The position numbers were made by a program, and so were the translations under genes. A stretch of 7,228 nt of DNA. It comes from Lachnospiraceae bacterium UBA3711. Its GTDB lineage: Bacteria; Bacillota; Clostridia; Lachnospirales; Lachnospiraceae. This document shows positions 1-5,705 of the stretch, piece by piece. The notes under the pieces are model-generated. The model was given only the letters and a program-made list of their open reading frames with translations. It was not told where the DNA came from and did no database searches. How positions within the stretch are numbered: the first letter of the stretch is position 1; every line of letters starts with the position of its first letter. The stretch covers positions 1 through 7,228 of the forward strand of contig DFHY01000113.1 of the NCBI GenBank assembly GCA_002371345.1. The letters are read 5' to 3'.

Positions 1-1496
1 AGGAGCAGCTTGTCCTCTTTCTGATGGCGGTGTACTTCCGTGCTGTAGAAATGCACGTGCTTCAGGTAGTCTCCCTTAATCTGCGACAGCGCTCCGAGAG
101 CCCGGTCGTACAGGGTGATCATGGTCTCTCTGCGGTCATCAGACAGGTATACTCCCATCGCCGGCGAGAAGCCGTCAGGGAACTTGAGATTACCGTAAAT
201 GCTCTCGACGAATGTCTTGAGTTCTGCGCGTTCTTTGGTCTTTACCGGGAGGATCATGCAGAAATTGTCGCCTCCGATATATCCGCAGATTCCATGGTTG
301 GCCCCGGCGTGCTCCTCCAGGGCGTCAGCCACATTTTCCAGAAAGATATTTCCGGCGCTGCGGCCGAATATGTCATTGTACAGATTGAAATAATTGATGT
401 CCGTGACGATAGCAAGGATGCAGTCGCCATAATCCGCAGCGAGGAATTCATCGGCAAGCCGGAAGAATTCATCTCCTCTGGGCAGTGTTATAGCAGCCTT
501 GCGGAAGTTTTCGCCTTCATGAGAGTTCATGACGATCTGCTCACGGTGCTGAAGCAGCGTCCTTCTCTCCTCATCCGCTTTCTTTTGCACAGCGTGTATC
601 AGCTCGTCGACCGGCCTGTCGATTCTCTCTGCCCATATTCCCGCAGCGCCTGCCAGAAGATTGTGCTCCCTGAACAGGACACGCAGGCTGCCGATATGCG
701 CGTCGAACAGTTCATTTGCCACACATTTCTCGAGTATGATGAATTCACCCGACGCCATGCGGAATACCTGGTCTTTTTCAAACAGATCCATCAGGATGTC
801 TCCGGCGCGCAGAAGTGTCTGCTCCTTCTCAAGATGCGGCAGCTTTCCTGTACGGTTGTCCCAGCCGATGATATCCACGCAGAGAACGCCGAGGCTCTCG
901 GCAGGATCCAGCTTTTCCATGCTCTCCTGGAGGTAAACTCTGTTTCCGGCTCCTGTGAGGGAGTCGGTATATCCAAGGCGCCTCAGTCTTGCCACGAGAT
1001 TGCGGCTGTATATCATCGACGAGAGGATGTAGCGGATGCCGGGAATAATCAGCGCTTCATCGCGCATCACATTTTCTGACGGATTCTCGAGGATGCAGAA
1101 GCCGAAATTGCTCCCGTGAAACGCCAGTAGTACGACAATGGCGGACTGTATTCCCTGCTCGAGAAACGCCCTGTACACATCAGGATCGTGCTCTCTTATC
1201 TCTTCCGGATCGTGGATGACTATGATCTCGTTGTTGTTTACAAGCCTGTCGTGCCAGGTGTCAAATCCGGATACCGCGATGCGCTGGAGAAGTATCTGTT
1301 CATGCACCACTCCAATCCTGCACCATTCGTACGTATTGTCGCAGGTGCCATCCTCATTCTCCTCAAAGATGCTGATGCGGTCACAGCCCAGCTCCTCTCC
1401 CATGCATATAAGAAGCTCCTCTATCGAATCGTCCTCGCTGCTGTGCGCAAATGCTTTGTCAAATGCCCTGTTCAACGCTTCCATATATTCCCGCAT
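1..1496 (-). CDS. GAF - degenerate GGDEF - degenerate GGDEF signalling protein (3' end outside window)
   Basis: The frame is open from ATG at 1496 to the left edge (498 codons) with no stop. Residues about 10-165 read as a GAF sensor domain (CDRISIFEENEDGT at 38-51, then NTYEWC). A first GGDEF domain begins with YTDSLTGAGNR (176-186) and has D208, but its signature is ASGEF (248-252) and the usual FKxxND segment is missing. A second GGDEF domain has DINYFNLYND (366-375) and GGDNF (408-412), and lacks the LTGLxNR opening. No RxxD inhibitory site is visible. The last residues resemble the linker that leads into an EAL phosphodiesterase domain in related clostridial proteins, so an EAL domain beyond the edge is likely (inference). 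It is probably a cytoplasmic c-di-GMP sensor or phosphodiesterase regulator rather than an active cyclase, as no membrane segment is seen. The start is uncertain: an in-frame TGA at 1503-1505 bounds it, AGAGG abuts the ATG at 1496, and the ATG at 1484 is an alternative. Confidence 0.88.
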   Translation of the reverse strand, partial: MREYMEALNRAFDKAFAHSSEDDSIEELLICMGEELGCDRISIFEENEDGTCDNTYEWCRIGVVHEQILLQRIAVSGFDTWHDRLVNNNEIIVIHDPEEIREHDPDVYRAFLEQGIQSAIVVLLAFHGSNFGFCILENPSENVMRDEALIIPGIRYILSSMIYSRNLVARLRRLGYTDSLTGAGNRVYLQESMEKLDPAESLGVLCVDIIGWDNRTGKLPHLEKEQTLLRAGDILMDLFEKDQVFRMASGEFIILEKCVANELFDAHIGSLRVLFREHNLLAGAAGIWAERIDRPVDELIHAVQKKADEERRTLLQHREQIVMNSHEGENFRKAAITLPRGDEFFRLADEFLAADYGDCILAIVTDINYFNLYNDIFGRSAGNIFLENVADALEEHAGANHGICGYIGGDNFCMILPVKTKERAELKTFVESIYGNLKFPDGFSPAMGVYLSDDRRETMITLYDRALGALSQIKGDYLKHVHFYSTEVHRHQKEDKLL

Positions 1497-1524
1497 CCTC
1501 TGTCACCATTCGGTCATATTCAAG

Positions 1525-1630
1525 TCCCGCAGTACTGCCTGTATCCCGGCTCGTGCAGTGCTCAGTTTGTATCAGTGCTCCCGCAGTACTGCCTGTATCC
1601 AGGCTCGTGCAGTACCCAGTTTGTCCGTGC
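1525..1630. repeat. Two-copy 54-bp tandem repeat in the leader of the GGDEF gene
   Basis: Copy 1 is 1525-1578 and copy 2 is 1579-1630 (two bases shorter); TCCC at 1631-1634 begins a third unit. The first 46 bases of the copies differ at only three positions by eye. Copy 2 can fold: GTACTG (1586-1591) and CCTG (1592-1595) pair with CAGG (1600-1603) and CAGTAC (1610-1615), leaving a 4-base loop and a 6-base one-sided bulge. Copy 1 forms a weaker version with mismatches. The repeat lies between the predicted promoter (1699-1728) and the GGDEF start, so it would be in the 5' leader RNA. Apart from this repeat and that promoter, I see no convincing gene in 1497-1740. Confidence 0.85.
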
Positions 1631-1698
1631 TCCCTTGCTTTACTCGTACAGCATAAATATCCAGATAAGAGCCGAGCCCGGCAGAAACTATCATAGTC

Positions 1699-1728
1699 AG
1701 TATATACTTACTAAAGACTCTTTGACAA
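1699..1728 (-). promoter_or_regulatory. Predicted sigma-A-type promoter for the GGDEF gene
   Basis: On the minus strand, TTGTCA (1723-1728) is followed after 18 bases by TATACT (1699-1704). Each hexamer matches five of six consensus bases. It sits just after the tRNA terminator and points at the GGDEF gene, giving a leader of roughly 195 bases that includes the 54-bp repeats. No other promoter this good is seen between the tRNA and the gene. Confidence 0.5.
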
Positions 1729-1737
1729 GTACTCTGG

Positions 1738-1771
1738 AAAACAGAAAAACTCCGCTGAATTAGCGGAGTTT
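1738..1771 (-). terminator. Intrinsic terminator of tRNA-Leu
   Basis: A perfect 10-bp stem (1762-1771 with 1747-1756) closes a 5-base loop (1757-1761). Read on the minus strand it is followed by TTCTGTTTT. It starts six bases after the tRNA 3' end, so it should end the tRNA transcript before the next promoter. Confidence 0.85.
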
Positions 1772-1777
1772 AAAGCC

Positions 1778-1860
1778 TGCCGGTGGTGGGACTCGAACCC
1801 ACACGTAGTCGCCTACAAAAGATTTTGAGTCTTCCTCGTCTGCCATTCCGACACACCGGC
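1778..1860 (-). tRNA. tRNA-Leu, anticodon CAA
   Basis: This is an 83-base class II tRNA. The acceptor stem is GCCGGTG with CACCGGC, and the discriminator is A (1778). The D stem is TCG with CGA. The anticodon stem GAAGA/TCTTT includes one G-T pair, and the loop CTCAAAA (1823-1829) places CAA at 34-36, which reads the UUG leucine codon. The long variable arm is GTAG-GCGA-CTAC. The T arm is GTGGG-TTCGAGT-CCCAC. CCA is not encoded: the bases after the discriminator are GGC, so CCA must be added by nucleotidyltransferase. The long variable arm and the A discriminator fit leucine identity. It appears to be a single-gene unit with its own terminator. Confidence 0.97.
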
Positions 1861-1872
1861 TAAACACGAAGA

Positions 1873-1901
1873 ATAATATCACAAATGTCATTTGAGAACA
1901 A
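1873..1901 (-). promoter_or_regulatory. Candidate promoter for tRNA-Leu
   Basis: On the minus strand TATTAT (1873-1878, five of six consensus bases) lies 17 bases behind TTGTTC (1896-1901, only three of six). Transcription would start near 1866, a few bases before the mature tRNA 5' end at 1860. The position is right, but the -35 match is poor. Confidence 0.4.
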
Positions 1902-1978
1902 GCCTGAGTTATAGCCGGCCTCCTCTCTCGTCTTCCTGTAATAATGGAAAGAACTCTATGGTAGTCCATGCATCGGCA

Positions 1979-2689
1979 TCAGTCAAAGAGAAAGTGCTCG
2001 AGCTTCTCTCTGCCATTGTTCAGAATCAGCTCTTCCGGAAACCGGTTCTCCTCGATAAACCTGACTGCCCTGCGGAACAGACCGACTTCACTCGGGTCAT
2101 GAGCATCAGAGTTAATTATAATCGGCGTATTCTGTTCCCTGCACAGCCTGAGCATCGTGCGGTAATTGTCAAGGCAATTAAGACGCCGGTCATATTTTCT
2201 GAGAGAACTCTCATTTAACTCAAGGGCAGTGTGAGTCTCCTTCGCGGCGCGAACCAGCCGTTCATAGTTAAGAGGAGTCCTGTCATCATCGGGGTGAGAA
2301 ACGATCCTGATCTTTGGATGCCGCATGCATGAGATAAGATTGTCAGTGTTCTTTTCCCTGCCGGCATTGTCATAGCATAGCGTATGGATACCGGCGATGC
2401 CATAATCCAGCCTTTGGATCCATCTTTCTTCAAGTGAAAGAGTTCCGTCATTCAGCACATTTATCTCACAGCCATGATAAACCCTGACACCGTAGAGTTC
2501 CTTTGGTATCACCTCGAAGTTGCAGAAGTAGAACGGATCACAGGTACCGGGAATGCCCGGGCCGTGTTCGGTTATTCCTATCAGTTCCATCTGGTGAGCG
2601 GCAGCGGACTGAGCCATCTCACGGATGGTGCCGTACGCATGTCCGCTTGCAATAGTATGCATGTGCATGTCACCTGTCATTGGTTTCAT
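1979..2689 (-). CDS. PHP-domain metal-dependent phosphoesterase, YcdX type
   Basis: The 236-residue product is close in length to YcdX-family phosphatases (about 245). The full set of nine metal ligands known from that family is present at matching spacing: H9, H11, H17, H42, E75, H102, H132, D195 and H197, in the motifs DMHMHT, TEHG, GCEIN, IHT, SHPDDD and NSDAHD. It should bind a trinuclear metal centre and hydrolyse a phosphoester in the cytoplasm; the substrate is unknown. Histidinol phosphatases and PolX-type PHP proteins are related but longer or fused to other domains. The start at 2689 overlaps the stop of a 10-codon leader ORF by ATGA. A GGAG lies 11 bases upstream, within that leader, which is a rather long spacing and fits translational coupling. 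Next downstream is tRNA-Leu; no strong terminator is visible between them. Confidence 0.93.
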   Translation of the reverse strand: MKPMTGDMHMHTIASGHAYGTIREMAQSAAAHQMELIGITEHGPGIPGTCDPFYFCNFEVIPKELYGVRVYHGCEINVLNDGTLSLEERWIQRLDYGIAGIHTLCYDNAGREKNTDNLISCMRHPKIRIVSHPDDDRTPLNYERLVRAAKETHTALELNESSLRKYDRRLNCLDNYRTMLRLCREQNTPIIINSDAHDPSEVGLFRRAVRFIEENRFPEELILNNGREKLEHFLFD

Positions 2690-2718
2690 AATCTGCTGAT
2701 CTCCAGGTTGTTTTTCAT
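2686..2718 (-). CDS. Possible 10-residue leader peptide MKNNLEISRL coupled to the PHP gene
   Basis: An ATG at 2716-2718 has AGGA (2727-2730) eight bases upstream, better spaced than the GGAG of the PHP gene itself. Ten codons later its TGA overlaps the PHP ATG as ATGA (2686-2689), the classic arrangement for translational coupling. The peptide has no run of one amino acid, so nothing suggests attenuation by a particular amino acid. I cannot tell from one sequence whether it is translated; the ribosome site and the overlap are the only evidence. Confidence 0.4.
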   Translation of the reverse strand: MKNNLEISRL

Positions 2719-2734
2719 TAAGTGTTTCCTGTTA

Positions 2735-2743
2735 ATTCTAACA
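2735..2743 (-). promoter_or_regulatory. Candidate extended -10 element upstream of the PHP leader
   Basis: The minus strand carries TGTTAGAAT: a TG dinucleotide one base before TAGAAT (five of six consensus bases). No good -35 hexamer lies 16-18 bases upstream. Transcription would start near 2728, leaving the AGGA ribosome site at the extreme 5' end of the RNA, which weakens the call. The 222-bp gap behind the PLP enzyme gene makes some promoter here likely. Confidence 0.25.
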
Positions 2744-2837
2744 CATCTTCACAGAACCGACACCTTAAGTCTGGAACAAACAGCGGGCTTGTGATACTAT
2801 CAGAAACGGAATAACTGCACTTGTATGGAGAATTATT

Positions 2838-2897
2838 ATGAGCAATAAGAAATACGAAATATGTGTTTTCCTCCTCCTGTCAGACCGTTTCTTTTAA
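2838..2897 (+). CDS. Possible 19-residue hydrophobic small ORF on the opposite strand
   Basis: ATG at 2838 has GGAG (2827-2830) seven bases upstream, and the frame runs 19 codons to TAA (2895-2897). The peptide is MSNKKYEICVFLLLSDRFF, with a charged start and a short hydrophobic core. A weak TG-extended element TGATACTAT (2792-2800) lies upstream on the same strand. This would be the only plus-strand gene in the window, and an ORF this short can arise by chance. Otherwise the gap 2744-2911 holds only weak signals: an 11-base palindrome TGATACTATCA (2792-2802) and a 6-bp inverted repeat around the end of the PLP enzyme gene (2905-2910 with 2928-2933) that lacks a U tract. Confidence 0.18.
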   Translation: MSNKKYEICVFLLLSDRFF

Positions 2898-2911
2898 GGA
2901 TAAGCCGCATA

Positions 2912-4234
2912 CTACATACATAGCTTCATGCGGTTAAACGCTTCTTCAATCCGTGAACGCGGCGACGCAAGGTTCAGACGGATGTTCGTCCCGCCCTCGA
3001 AGAATCGCCCGTCCTGCCAGCCGATACCATACCTCCAGCCTGAATGTATAACCTCGTCCAGAGTTCTTCCTGTACGGTCCATGTAATTCTTGAGATCCAG
3101 CCACATCATGTATGTTCCCTGAGGCATTGATACCGTCACTCCGGGAAGGTTCCGGCGGATAAACTCCACCGCGAACTCCGCGTTTCCCTCAAGAGTCTGG
3201 TTAAGTTCTCCAAGCCATTCACGTCCGGTTTTCGAATAGCCGCCGATCAGAGCATGCATTGAAAGCACGTTCATCTCGTTGTAGTTGGTAAGATCGCCTT
3301 CTCTTGTGATCTTCTCCCGGAGTTCGTCATTATAAATTATGTGATAGCTTCCGACAAGACCTGCTATGTTGAAGGTTTTGCTTGGCGCGTACGCGGCAAG
3401 TACATGATCTCTTGCATATGTGCTTACATCCTGAAGCGGCGTATGTACATACCCCGGGAATACCAGGTCAGCCCAGATCTCGTCGCAGATTACTGTAACA
3501 TGATGAGATTCAAGCATATCCATCATTGCTTCAAGCTCCCATCTTTCCCATACTCTTCCCGATGGGTTCTGAGGGGAGCAGAATATCATGAGTGAGATGT
3601 TATGTTTCTCGATTCTTCCGGCCATGTCATCAAGGTCCATACGCCATATGCCGTCCTCATCCATTCTTAAAGGACTGTATACGCACTCGCGGCCCTGTCC
3701 AAGTGTGTCGCCGCGGAAGCCTACATAGTTAGGACTGTGCAGAAGAATGCTGTCTCCGGGCTTTGTGAGCACTCTGACAGCACTGGTTATGAATCCATGA
3801 ACACCATTCTCATAGCCTATATGTTCACGCTTCAGATACGGATGTGCAGTATGAGCGCATGCTGCGGGTGAATCCTTGTCGGTATCCTGTCCGGAACCTG
3901 ATGCTATTCCCTGTTCCTGCCCTCTGCCCGGTTCTCTTTCAAGATCCTGCCCGCACCCTGACTCTCTTCCCTGCCTCCAGTTTATTATCGCGTCAAAATA
4001 CTTGTCAGGAGCGCTGAAATAGCCAAATGCCGGGTGTTTTACTCTATCCATGATAGCTTCCGTTACAGAAGGGCAGGTTGGAAAATTCATATCCGCAACC
4101 CACATTGGAATAAAGTCATAACCGTCCTGCGGAGGGGCAGGCTCTGTCCCCCATCTCTGTAATCCTACACCATCCACCGCGTAAGCATCCCTTCCGCGGC
4201 GGTCAAGGATTGTCGTGAAGTCATATTTGCTCAT
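2912..4234 (-). CDS. MalY/PatB-family PLP-dependent C-S lyase or aminotransferase with repeat insertion
   Basis: This is a fold-type I PLP enzyme. Its opening, with FIPMWVADMNFP (41-52) and FGYFSAP (70-76), is typical of MalY/PatB proteins. Cofactor and substrate residues include N223 in SPQNPSGR, D251 in CDEIW, the Schiff-base lysine K286 in APSKTFNIAGL, and the likely carboxylate-binding R419 in NIRLNLASPR. Family members cleave cystathionine or cysteine C-S bonds, or act as aminotransferases; the substrate cannot be settled here. At 440 residues it is about 50 longer than the usual 390. The excess is a Gly/Gln/Glu-rich insertion at 88-131, after AIINWR, where relatives have a short loop. 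The start at 4234 has AGG seven bases upstream. The stronger AAGGAGGGG is 35 bases upstream and too far away to serve. The gene follows lysA by 90 bp on the same strand with no terminator seen, so a shared transcript is likely. Confidence 0.93.
   Translation of the reverse strand: MSKYDFTTILDRRGRDAYAVDGVGLQRWGTEPAPPQDGYDFIPMWVADMNFPTCPSVTEAIMDRVKHPAFGYFSAPDKYFDAIINWRQGRESGCGQDLEREPGRGQEQGIASGSGQDTDKDSPAACAHTAHPYLKREHIGYENGVHGFITSAVRVLTKPGDSILLHSPNYVGFRGDTLGQGRECVYSPLRMDEDGIWRMDLDDMAGRIEKHNISLMIFCSPQNPSGRVWERWELEAMMDMLESHHVTVICDEIWADLVFPGYVHTPLQDVSTYARDHVLAAYAPSKTFNIAGLVGSYHIIYNDELREKITREGDLTNYNEMNVLSMHALIGGYSKTGREWLGELNQTLEGNAEFAVEFIRRNLPGVTVSMPQGTYMMWLDLKNYMDRTGRTLDEVIHSGWRYGIGWQDGRFFEGGTNIRLNLASPRSRIEEAFNRMKLCM
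3884..3973 (-). repeat. Three 30-bp (10-residue) tandem units inside the PLP enzyme gene
   Basis: Residues 88-117 read as QGRESGCGQD, LEREPGRGQE and QGIASGSGQD, sharing a core of GxGQ followed by D or E. The first and third DNA units match at about 24 of 30 bases by eye; the middle unit is more diverged. The period is a multiple of three, so the frame is kept. The insertion is low-complexity and hydrophilic, and sits where MalY/PatB relatives have a short loop. Confidence 0.8.
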
Positions 4235-4284
4235 ATGGATACCTGCTTTCTTTACGGTGTTTATACCTGCCCCTCCTTATCTCT

Positions 4285-4326
4285 CCTGCTCTGCCGCTCA
4301 CTCATCTCCTGCTCAGCTGCCTGCTC
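4285..4326 (-). repeat. Three GAGCAGG heptamers between lysA and the PLP enzyme gene
   Basis: The minus strand has GAGCAGG at 4320-4326, 4308-4314 and 4285-4291; the first two lie in adjacent 12-base units. The 90-bp gap (4235-4324) is purine-rich on the coding strand and also carries AAGGAGGGG (4270-4278). No terminator hairpin is visible. The heptamers may be leftover microsatellite drift; no function is assigned. Confidence 0.4.
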
Positions 4327-5599
4327 ACATACACTCCTTCAGCTTCTCATAGACTGGGAAGCAGTCGAAGGTCGAGAAATAGTCCTCCGGCTTTTGAGCG
4401 CGCCGGATCAGCTGTACGCTGCCGTCCTCTCTCTTCAGAAGCTCCGCGCTCCACAGCCTGCCGTTATAGTTGTAGCCCATCGAGAATCCGTGAGCACCGG
4501 TGTCGTGTATGACGAGATAGTCGCCCATCTCAATCTTCGGCAGTTTCCTGTCAATGGCAAACTTATCGTTGTTTTCACACAGTGAGCCTGTCACATCATA
4601 CTCACACACACACGGTTCATTCTCCTTGCCGAGTACTGTGATGTGATGGTAAGCACCGTACATCGCGGGCCGCATTAGATTCGCGGCGCACGCGTCAACG
4701 CCGATGTACTCCTTATAGATGTGCTTCTCATTGATAGCCTTTGTCACAAGACAGCCGTAAGGCCCCATCATGAAGCGGCCCATCTCGGTGAAGATGCGGA
4801 CATCTCCCATGCCGTGTGCGGCAAGAATCCGGTCGTACACCTTATGAACTCCATGTCCGATCTTCGCGATATCCGCGGCCTCCTCATCCGGCCGGTAAGG
4901 TATTCCGACGCCGCCTGAGAGGTTGATAAATGAAATATGCGCTCCGGTTTCATCCTTCAGACGCACTGCAAGCTTGAACAGAGTTGCCGCAAGCGTTGGA
5001 TAGTAATCATTTCCGACCGTGTTTGATACAAGAAACGCATGGATGCCGAAATGTTTTACACCCTTACTCTTGAGAATCCTGAATGCCTCGAAGATCTGCT
5101 CATCCGTCATCCCATACTTGGAATCTCCGGGGTTGTCCATGATGCCGTTGGAGAGCTTATAGAAGCCGCCGGGATTGAACCTGCAGCTCATGGTCTCGGG
5201 GAGATGTCCGAGCTCACGCTCGACTATGTCGATATGAGTTATGTCATCAAGATTGATGATCGCTCCGAGCTGAGCAGCCTTCTTGAATTCCTCCGGCGGA
5301 GTATCATTTGAAGAGAACATGATCTCCTCTCCGGTGACTCCGATAGCCTCGCTGAGCTGCAGCTCAGTCATGGACGAGCAGTCGCATCCGCAGCCCTCCT
5401 CATGCAGGATCTGCATCAGAAATGGATTCGGCGTCGCCTTCACAGCAAAGTATTCCCTGAACCCCGGATTCCAGGAGAAAGCCTCATAGACTCTTCTCGC
5501 ATTTTCACGAATGCCCTTCTCATCATAGATGTGGAAAGGAGTCGGATAGGTTCTTGTAATATTCTTAACTTCATCGAGTGTCAAAAATGGCTTTTTCAT
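4325..5599 (-). CDS. lysA: Diaminopimelate decarboxylase
   Basis: The 424-residue product is a fold-type III PLP decarboxylase of the alanine racemase/ornithine decarboxylase class. K54 in YFAVKATPNP forms the Schiff base. Further family motifs are CGCDCSSMTELQLS (69-82), KYGM (161-164), GIHAFLVSN (185-193), the phosphate-binding LSGGVGIPY (227-235), EMGR (272-275), GSLCENND (337-344, with C340 the cysteine donated across the dimer) and GAHGFSMGYNYNGR (367-380). It should convert meso-diaminopimelate to L-lysine plus CO2, the last step of lysine synthesis, in the cytoplasm as a dimer. EMGR in place of EPGR matches what I recall of the clostridial subtype. GGAG lies seven bases before the ATG at 5599, which supports this start. 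Arginine/ornithine or carboxynorspermidine decarboxylase is less likely given the C-terminal motifs. Confidence 0.95.
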   Translation of the reverse strand: MKKPFLTLDEVKNITRTYPTPFHIYDEKGIRENARRVYEAFSWNPGFREYFAVKATPNPFLMQILHEEGCGCDCSSMTELQLSEAIGVTGEEIMFSSNDTPPEEFKKAAQLGAIINLDDITHIDIVERELGHLPETMSCRFNPGGFYKLSNGIMDNPGDSKYGMTDEQIFEAFRILKSKGVKHFGIHAFLVSNTVGNDYYPTLAATLFKLAVRLKDETGAHISFINLSGGVGIPYRPDEEAADIAKIGHGVHKVYDRILAAHGMGDVRIFTEMGRFMMGPYGCLVTKAINEKHIYKEYIGVDACAANLMRPAMYGAYHHITVLGKENEPCVCEYDVTGSLCENNDKFAIDRKLPKIEMGDYLVIHDTGAHGFSMGYNYNGRLWSAELLKREDGSVQLIRRAQKPEDYFSTFDCFPVYEKLKECM

Positions 5600-5632
5600 A
5601 CTGCTTCTCCATTTCTTAAGGAATAACTGCTC

Positions 5633-5665
5633 AACACTCTCCCGCCAGCTTCACGGCTTAGTGTT
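5633..5665 (-). other. Possible hairpin in the lysA leader
   Basis: In the 106-bp gap upstream of lysA, AACACT (5660-5665 read on the minus strand) can pair with AGTGTT (5633-5638), with GCC/GGC nested inside and an uneven internal loop. There is no U tract after it. The gap is too short, and lacks the motifs, for a lysine riboswitch. No clear promoter was found, so lysA may be read from further upstream. Confidence 0.2.
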
Positions 5666-5705
5666 CGTCGCCCGCCCGCTCATCAGCTGCGAAGCTTTTT
5701 TTATA

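Noticed and set aside
24..1079. A 351-codon open frame on the plus strand
   Set aside because: It is antisense to the GAF-GGDEF gene, has no recognisable domain, and the minus-strand frame shows clear GAF and GGDEF motifs across the same DNA.
1525..1634. A CRISPR array
   Set aside because: There are only two head-to-tail copies with no unique spacers between them and no cas genes nearby.
1497..1700. A c-di-GMP riboswitch in the leader of the GGDEF gene
   Set aside because: The conserved GEMM-type sequence blocks and tetraloop-receptor pattern are not visible; only the 54-bp repeat and its hairpin are there.
1979..2689. Histidinol phosphatase identity for the PHP protein
   Set aside because: Length and ligand spacing match the YcdX type better, and there are no histidine biosynthesis genes nearby.
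2803..2892. An 8-bp inverted repeat (AGAAACGG at 2802-2809, CCGTTTCT at 2885-2892) flanking the small plus-strand ORF
   Set aside because: The arms are short, 75 bases apart and do not extend; there is no target-site duplication or transposase, so it is probably chance.
4259..4303. A 14-codon ORF (MSERQSRRDKEGQV) between lysA and the PLP enzyme gene
   Set aside because: GGAG directly abuts its ATG with no spacing, and the sequence is explained by the purine-rich GAGCAGG repeats.
5685..5702. A plus-strand intrinsic terminator (AGCT-GCGA-AGCT followed by seven T)
   Set aside because: The stem is only four base pairs and no plus-strand gene precedes it. For the minus-strand genes the run reads as A residues before the hairpin, which is the wrong side for termination.
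5600..5705. A lysine riboswitch ahead of lysA
   Set aside because: The gap is 106 bp, shorter than the L-box aptamer, and none of its conserved core sequence is seen.
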